From an uncultured Mycoplasmatota bacterium (GTDB taxonomy: Bacteria; Bacillota_I; Bacilli_A; RF39; UBA660): a stretch of DNA of 64,000 bases. Under the pieces are notes generated by a model, which ran no database searches, was not told the origin of the DNA, and saw only the letters and a program-made list of their open reading frames with translations. The position numbers and the translations under genes were made by a program. This document shows, one piece after another, positions 59,365 through 64,000 of this stretch. The stretch covers positions 91,243 to 155,242 of the forward strand of contig CAOJEH010000003.1 in assembly GCA_948434005.1 (NCBI GenBank). The letters run 5' to 3'. The stretch's first letter is position 1; each line of letters opens with the position of its first letter.

Positions 59365-61512
59365 TTATGTAAATTCCTTTACAATATTTATAATATCTTC
59401 TTTTTTTTCATCATAAAAATCTAATCTTTTTATATAATCAAAATTATATAATTCTTCTTTTTTTTCATAATTTAAGATATGAGTTAAACCATTACTATAA
59501 TAAGCTTTAAAACATCTTTTCCTTTTATCTAATAAATCATAGTTATAATTACTATCTAATGAAAGTATATTTCCCTTTATAATCATATTTTCTACTCTAC
59601 CATATGATAACACTTCTAGTGGTGGAATAAATTTAAATTTCTCTATAAAATTATTATATAAATTAACTACTTCATTACTATTTAATTCTACTGAAACTGG
59701 AATATTTAAAAGGCCATTTTCTAATAAATAATATGTAGTATATATATTATATACATTAAGAGTATAATTACCTATTAAATTTTTATTACTAAAATCTAAG
59801 TATTCACTAATAATATTTCTTTTTAATAATTTATCTTCTATACTAAACATATTTCTATTTAACATATAGTAAATAGATTCATTATCACTATATTTTTTAT
59901 ATAAATCTAAATCATTAACATAGATTCTTTTAATACCTAGTTCAAGGCATGTTTTTAATTGTTCTTCATTTCTTATGCTACATACTAAATAATTACCACT
60001 ACATACATTTAATTCTTTAAAAGTAACATTCTTCTTTACTACCTCTTTTTTACTATAACTTCTTTTTTCAATTAACTCAGATACTGCTTTTCTTCTTAAT
60101 TCATTCAATTCTTTTATTGGTATAAAAATGTTATTAGAAATATCTATTTTTATATCATTACATATAAAAGGAGTATTTCCTAACTTTATTAATTGTTTTT
60201 CTATATCTTCTTTTTTTATTGGATAATTTCTAGCAATTTGTACAGTATTACCTTCTACTTCTACTTTATTACAATTATCTTCTAATATTACTTTTATTTT
60301 ATTATTTATATGAGCTTTAAAATACATATTTATTCCTATCTTCTTCAAATTATATTTTTCTATATCTTCTACTAGTTTCTTATCAAGTGTTTTAAAGACT
60401 CTATCTTTTGTAGTTAAGCCTATTTTATTATCTATATAGACAATATTATTAGATGAAGATATTAAATTATTTTTATCATCATATAAATAATTAACTATTA
60501 GTCCTTTAGAACTTTCTAAAAATCTAATACCATCAAATTGATTTAGTTCTCTATTTAATTTAATTTTTATTTTACTTTTAGTAATATTTATAACTTTACC
60601 TATTTCTAGTCCAATATGATTAGGTGTATCTATATTTAAGATATCCTTACTATTAAATAAATGACCTTCTGTAAATTTTCTATTATAAATAGTTCTTAAT
60701 TTATTTAATTCTTCTTCTAAATTTATTTTTTCACCATCAATTAATTTTCTATAAAACCTTGTTATAAAACCAACATATTCAGGGCTTTTCATTCTACCTT
60801 CTATTTTAAAGCTTTTAATATTACTATTTAGAAGTTTATCAAAATTATAACTTGTATTTAATTCTTTAGTACTTAATAAATATTTATCTTTAGAAATTAC
60901 CTTTCCATCTTTTAATAAATCATATTTTAATCTACAACTTCCAGCACATTCTCCACGATTACCACTACGGGATCCTATCATACTACTCATTAGACAATTA
61001 CCTGAATATGAAATACATAATGCTCCATGAATAAAAACTTCTAACTCTATAGGTATATCTATTTTCTCTATTTCTTCTTTAGATAATTCTCTAGATAATA
61101 CTACTCTTTTTACACCTAAGTTATAAAACATTCTTATAGTATCTATACTTGAATTATTAGCTTGAGTTGATGCATGTATTTCTAAATTTGGATAAATTCT
61201 TCTTACTAAGTTTATCATACCATAGTCTTGCATTAAGATAGCATCTACTCCATTAGAATATAAAAATTCAACTTGTTTTAAAAATTCATCTACTTCATTA
61301 TCTTTAACTAAAGTATTCATCGTTACATATATTTTAACACCATATAAATGAGAGATTTTTATAGCTTCTATTATTTCTTCATTATCGAAGTTTTTAGAAT
61401 ACGCTCTTGCACCAAAAGATTTTAATCCTAAATATATAGCATCTGCTCCATTATTTATAGCTTGATATAGGCAATTTATATCTCCTGCTGGAGAAAGTAA
61501 TTCATGTACCAT
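59365..61512 (-). CDS. U32-family protein (RNA hydroxylation, DUF3656 type)
   Basis: A 715-residue U32 protein. The N-terminal TIM-barrel-like part has ELLSPAGDINCLYQAINNGADAIYLGLKSF (positions 4-33; key residues SPAG, GADAIYLG) and the U32 signature ELEVFIHGALCISYSGNCLM (about 158-177) with cysteines at RGECAGSCR (about 186-194) that may bind a cofactor. A middle beta domain and a DUF3656-like part with a second barrel-like region follow. Called peptidases, U32 proteins of this type (RlhA, TrhP) are in fact needed for hydroxylation of rRNA or tRNA. The sequence does not tell which RNA. ATG at 61512 chosen behind GAGGTG. Confidence 0.9.
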   Translation of the reverse strand: MVHELLSPAGDINCLYQAINNGADAIYLGLKSFGARAYSKNFDNEEIIEAIKISHLYGVKIYVTMNTLVKDNEVDEFLKQVEFLYSNGVDAILMQDYGMINLVRRIYPNLEIHASTQANNSSIDTIRMFYNLGVKRVVLSRELSKEEIEKIDIPIELEVFIHGALCISYSGNCLMSSMIGSRSGNRGECAGSCRLKYDLLKDGKVISKDKYLLSTKELNTSYNFDKLLNSNIKSFKIEGRMKSPEYVGFITRFYRKLIDGEKINLEEELNKLRTIYNRKFTEGHLFNSKDILNIDTPNHIGLEIGKVINITKSKIKIKLNRELNQFDGIRFLESSKGLIVNYLYDDKNNLISSSNNIVYIDNKIGLTTKDRVFKTLDKKLVEDIEKYNLKKIGINMYFKAHINNKIKVILEDNCNKVEVEGNTVQIARNYPIKKEDIEKQLIKLGNTPFICNDIKIDISNNIFIPIKELNELRRKAVSELIEKRSYSKKEVVKKNVTFKELNVCSGNYLVCSIRNEEQLKTCLELGIKRIYVNDLDLYKKYSDNESIYYMLNRNMFSIEDKLLKRNIISEYLDFSNKNLIGNYTLNVYNIYTTYYLLENGLLNIPVSVELNSNEVVNLYNNFIEKFKFIPPLEVLSYGRVENMIIKGNILSLDSNYNYDLLDKRKRCFKAYYSNGLTHILNYEKKEELYNFDYIKRLDFYDEKKEDIINIVKEFT

Positions 61513-61576
61513 ATAATACACCTCAATTTACATTATCATATCATACTATTAATTAAATATAAATTATTTTTAAACA

Positions 61577-61582
61577 TATAAT
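61577..61582 (+). promoter_or_regulatory. -10 box placed for a leaderless transcript
   Basis: TATAAT ends six bases before the ATG at 61588, so transcription should begin at or next to the start codon. No ribosome site is present. The -35 region is weak. Confidence 0.55.
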
Positions 61583-61587
61583 TTATC

Positions 61588-61947
61588 ATGAATAGTAACA
61601 ATGAAGAATTAATAAAAAGGCTAAGTTTTGAAAATATGATATGGGTAGCATTTATAATTATATCGGCACTAGATATTTATGGAGATGAACTCATTAAAAA
61701 GAATTTAAGATATAATGATAAGAAATCTTTAGAAAAAGCAAATAAGCTATTTTTAGGTATAGCAGCATTTTCTATATTAATATATATTTATTTTTTATTA
61801 AGAAATTATAGTGATTATAAAAAGTATAAGAATAAGAATTATGAAATTAGATTAGTAGGTAGTACTCTTATTTTAATAGGAAGTTTATGTCTTTTATATT
61901 TTCAATATAATAATACTCGTATAGTAGATTCACCTTCTAATGTCTGA
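61588..61947 (+). CDS. Small three-helix membrane protein (paralogue A)
   Basis: A 119-residue protein with hydrophobic helices at about 16-34, 54-72 and 88-106. It shares an ordered pattern with the 62274 protein (an (F/V)EN.xW start, L.IYG-type, KxxxxIxxF, IYxYF(L/F)...YxDxxK, LLGSTLIL-type). No family is recognised. There is no Shine-Dalgarno sequence, which is rare in this window; a TATAAT immediately upstream suggests a leaderless mRNA. The gene converges with and overlaps the 61930 gene by 18 bases. Confidence 0.7.
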   Translation: MNSNNEELIKRLSFENMIWVAFIIISALDIYGDELIKKNLRYNDKKSLEKANKLFLGIAAFSILIYIYFLLRNYSDYKKYKNKNYEIRLVGSTLILIGSLCLLYFQYNNTRIVDSPSNV

Positions 61948-62223
61948 TTTTAAATCTTCTATTTCTTTATTTAGAGCTGCTACCATACGCTCTAACATTT
62001 TTATACCTTGCTCATTACTTATATTTTGATTTGTATTATTTCCACTTCTTTCTTGTTGGACCTGTCTATAAAAAGCGTTAGTACATAAAACTTGGGCAGT
62101 TAACATCAACCAGTTACCTAAAGCATTTTGTTCGTTAGCAGTTAAATCATCTATTAATAAATATCCAACTATAACTGCACTAAAAGAAAAAGCTTTTGGA
62201 GGAATATTAGGGATAAGATTCAT
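61930..62223 (-). CDS. Small membrane protein with coiled C-terminus, between the two paralogues
   Basis: A 97-residue protein. Residues 8-25 (AFSFSAVIVGYLLIDDL) and 38-52 (WLMLTAQVLCTNAFY) are hydrophobic, and the last 30 (MLERMVAALNKEIEDLKSDI) form a helix suited to a coiled coil. The 'GYLLIDDLTANEQNALGNWLML' stretch (about 20-41) recalls a small conserved Firmicutes protein whose function is not known to me. AGGTGAT precedes the ATG. It converges with paralogue A and is divergent from paralogue B. Confidence 0.68.
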   Translation of the reverse strand: MNLIPNIPPKAFSFSAVIVGYLLIDDLTANEQNALGNWLMLTAQVLCTNAFYRQVQQERSGNNTNQNISNEQGIKMLERMVAALNKEIEDLKSDIRR

Positions 62224-62257
62224 AAAATCACCTATATAATTATATTATCAAAATATG

Positions 62258-62263
62258 TAGAAT
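62258..62263 (+). promoter_or_regulatory. -10 box placed for a leaderless transcript (second copy)
   Basis: TAGAAT ends 11 bases before the ATG at 62274, where no ribosome site is present. This is the same arrangement as at 61577, only looser. Confidence 0.4.
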
Positions 62264-62273
62264 ATATTTTATT

Positions 62274-62648
62274 ATGAATGAAAACTATAAGAGAATAAAA
62301 CAAATTAATGTAGAAAATAAAGTTTGGATTATTTATTTTTTCTTAATAGGATTATGTCTATATGGAAATAAAATAGAAAAAAATTATTTTTTATATGGCA
62401 ATAATTATGATAAAGAGAGATATAGAAAGATAACTATATTTATATTTAGTATTGCAGTTATAGTATATTTATATTTTTTTATAGATAGTTATAAAGATGC
62501 ACATAATATAGAGCCATATAATCAAAAAAAGAAGACTTATAGTGATTTAAGTCTTCTAGGCTCTACTTTAATATTATTAAGTGGATTAATATTTTTATAT
62601 CTTGCCATTGTAGATAAAAATCTAGGTGTGGAGCTTGCGTTTAATTAG
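62274..62648 (+). CDS. Small three-helix membrane protein (paralogue B)
   Basis: A 124-residue protein with three hydrophobic helices (about 17-32, 51-70 and 92-112) and the same order of landmarks as paralogue A: VENKVWIIYF, LCLYGNKIEKN, IVYLYFFIDSYKDA and LLGSTLILLSGL. No Shine-Dalgarno sequence precedes the ATG. It converges with the Ig-like gene. A duplication around the 61930 gene is likely. The function is unknown. Confidence 0.7.
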   Translation: MNENYKRIKQINVENKVWIIYFFLIGLCLYGNKIEKNYFLYGNNYDKERYRKITIFIFSIAVIVYLYFFIDSYKDAHNIEPYNQKKKTYSDLSLLGSTLILLSGLIFLYLAIVDKNLGVELAFN

Positions 62649-62669
62649 GGGTATTGAATAGTTATAACA

Positions 62670-64000
62670 TTACTCATCGTTGCATGAAGCAATTTCATTA
62701 GAATCTTTTTTGCATATACAATGAATTTTCTTGAAATCCGATTTTTCAAGACCAGCGCCATTTTTACACTTAAAGTGAGTCTGCTTATGTGGATCAATTG
62801 TACAATCAAAATATTTAATTCCTGCTTGATTTCCATTTACTGCTATATTATTGTCTGGTCTACTAGAAGCTGTTATTCTAATACATGTACTTTCTCTATT
62901 TTTCTTTGTCTGAGAAAGGTTGTTATCATATTGTCCAACATCTTCTTTCAATATTTGTAAGCCAGATTCATCATCACTACAACTTGCTGTTACCGTTCTA
63001 GATCCAGGAGAATGATGAATGTTCACAACCGGCCTGGTTTGATCTATTTTAATTTCTTGTATACATGTATTATCACTTATATTGCCGGCATTATCTATAG
63101 CTTTCCAACCTAAATATGAATATCCTTGTGCATTTATCTCTCTTTTTTTATCGCGATGATATACCTTATTATTAACATTTTCAGATGCACCTGTTACCGT
63201 TACCATTCTATATCCAGAACAACCACTTTTACCTGGTTGATCTTCGCAGTCAACCCAAGCTTTTGTATCCGAGGTATACCAACCATTATCTCCTCGTGTT
63301 CCTTCTGCAATATATGGTGACTCTAAATTCTGTACACATTTTGGCGCTTCCCTATCAATTTTAACTTCTATTGGCCCGCATTCGCTACAATGACCAGCAT
63401 TATCACAAACTTCCCCTGGCGCTGCGCTTACATTTGGTCCTTCAGTTTTTATTTGTACTCTACTATCATTATGACATTGACTAGTTCCGTCTGAACATAT
63501 TCCCGTAACTTCTACTTCACTAGTATACCAACCAGTCTTTTCTCCATCAATTTTACCTTCATCTCCTCCAGTAATTCTAGTAGTACATGTAGGAGGTGTT
63601 TTATCTACTTTAACACGTTCCCCTGTATCGCAGGTTGCCTCATTTCCTGCTTTATCTCTTACATGACCATACCAGGTTTTTACTTTTGTTTCTCCTTGAA
63701 TAGCTTCTATAGTATTTGTATATAAAGGAGGCACTTGAATTGGAAAAGATCTAATATTATCTGGTGTTAATTCTTGGACTCCTACTCCACTTTCATTTGG
63801 ATTTTGGCTAGTATCTTCTGAAGTCATTGATAATTTTACATCTTTTGTATACCATCCGTTTTGACCATCAGGTCTATCAGGATCTAAGCTTATAGTACAG
63901 CTAGGGTTTGTTTGATCATAATATACTGGTTTATCTGTTTGACACTTTCCTATATTCCCTGCTTTATCTTGTATATATCCATATACATATTTTCCTACTA
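62670..64000 (-). CDS. Cys-rich Ig-like repeat surface protein, start beyond the right edge
   Basis: The frame is open from its stop at 62670 to base 64000, about 443 residues, with no convincing start (an internal ATG at 63827 has no ribosome site). It holds at least four repeats of about 75-90 residues, each with DKAGN or DNAG(N/H), then C, VKID.T.P.C, NGWYT(S/K)D, and an acidic loop. Such repeats are found in surface proteins of Bacilli and build Ig-like rods. Each repeat has paired cysteines. The end (KNGAGLEKSDFKKIHCICKK) has no wall-sorting motif. A role in adhesion is a guess. Confidence 0.8.
   Translation of the reverse strand, partial: VGKYVYGYIQDKAGNIGKCQTDKPVYYDQTNPSCTISLDPDRPDGQNGWYTKDVKLSMTSEDTSQNPNESGVGVQELTPDNIRSFPIQVPPLYTNTIEAIQGETKVKTWYGHVRDKAGNEATCDTGERVKVDKTPPTCTTRITGGDEGKIDGEKTGWYTSEVEVTGICSDGTSQCHNDSRVQIKTEGPNVSAAPGEVCDNAGHCSECGPIEVKIDREAPKCVQNLESPYIAEGTRGDNGWYTSDTKAWVDCEDQPGKSGCSGYRMVTVTGASENVNNKVYHRDKKREINAQGYSYLGWKAIDNAGNISDNTCIQEIKIDQTRPVVNIHHSPGSRTVTASCSDDESGLQILKEDVGQYDNNLSQTKKNRESTCIRITASSRPDNNIAVNGNQAGIKYFDCTIDPHKQTHFKCKNGAGLEKSDFKKIHCICKKDSNEIASCNDE

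Overview
The window looks like chromosomal DNA of a very AT-rich, spore-forming, low-GC Gram-positive bacterium (Bacillota, Bacilli side, perhaps one of the small-genome uncultured gut lineages). The reasons are a PolC-type replicase, strong AGGAGG-type ribosome sites before nearly every gene, a T-box leader, spore-coat genes (cotJB/cotJC, two CotY/ExsY-like genes), a pair of exact Spo0A boxes, and use of TGA as a stop codon. The lineage assignment is inference.

Region by region. 0-0.6 kb: the start of an ORF6N-domain gene cut by the left edge. 0.7-11 kb: housekeeping genes (DUF1653, polC, HAD phosphatase, PAP2 phosphatase, ferredoxin, rluB) with several unrecognised genes. 11-21.5 kb: a sporulation and envelope zone, with a Tyr/Asn-rich small protein, an orphan histidine kinase behind tandem Spo0A boxes, a membrane-tethered degenerate PTS EIIB domain, two CotY/ExsY-like coat proteins facing a possible CotO-like gene, a RodA/FtsW polymerase, a GT4 glycosyltransferase, a polysaccharide deacetylase with a decayed internal duplicate, a zinc-ribbon/PASTA protein, a GHMP kinase and cotJB-cotJC. 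21.5-32.7 kb: tRNA-His, asnS, asnB with an Asn-specific T-box, trpS, rmuC, a DedA-like protein, a rhodanese and small unknowns.

32.7-57.8 kb is the most striking part. It is one 25-kb block, all on the minus strand, in which a Tad/Flp-type pilus machine (TadZ-like, TadA, TadB, TadC, CpaB/RcpC, Flp-like and TadE-like pilins) runs directly into a Gram-positive type IV secretion core (VirB2-like pair, VirB6-like, PrgI/VirB3-like, VirB4 split into two genes, CHAP hydrolase, VirD4-like coupling protein). The upstream end adds a class B sortase, a 1100-residue Cys-rich secreted protein and pseudopilin-like modular proteins. I see no relaxase, integrase or replication gene, and housekeeping genes lie on both sides, so it reads as a resident surface or secretion apparatus rather than a conjugative element. 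Two small subunits have their own near-consensus sigma-A promoters, and one is also followed by its own terminator.

57.8-58.25 kb: a 496-base gap that holds an uncatalogued 29-residue hydrophobic peptide gene. Its ribosome site is trapped in a hairpin, the two ends of the transcript are complementary, and an opposing terminator lies inside the locus. This fits a type I toxin-antitoxin module. 58.25-64 kb: trmL, a membrane-tethered thioredoxin-fold protein, a U32 RNA-hydroxylation protein, a trio of small genes in which two paralogous membrane proteins look leaderless, and the C-terminal part of a Cys-rich Ig-like repeat surface protein running off the right edge.
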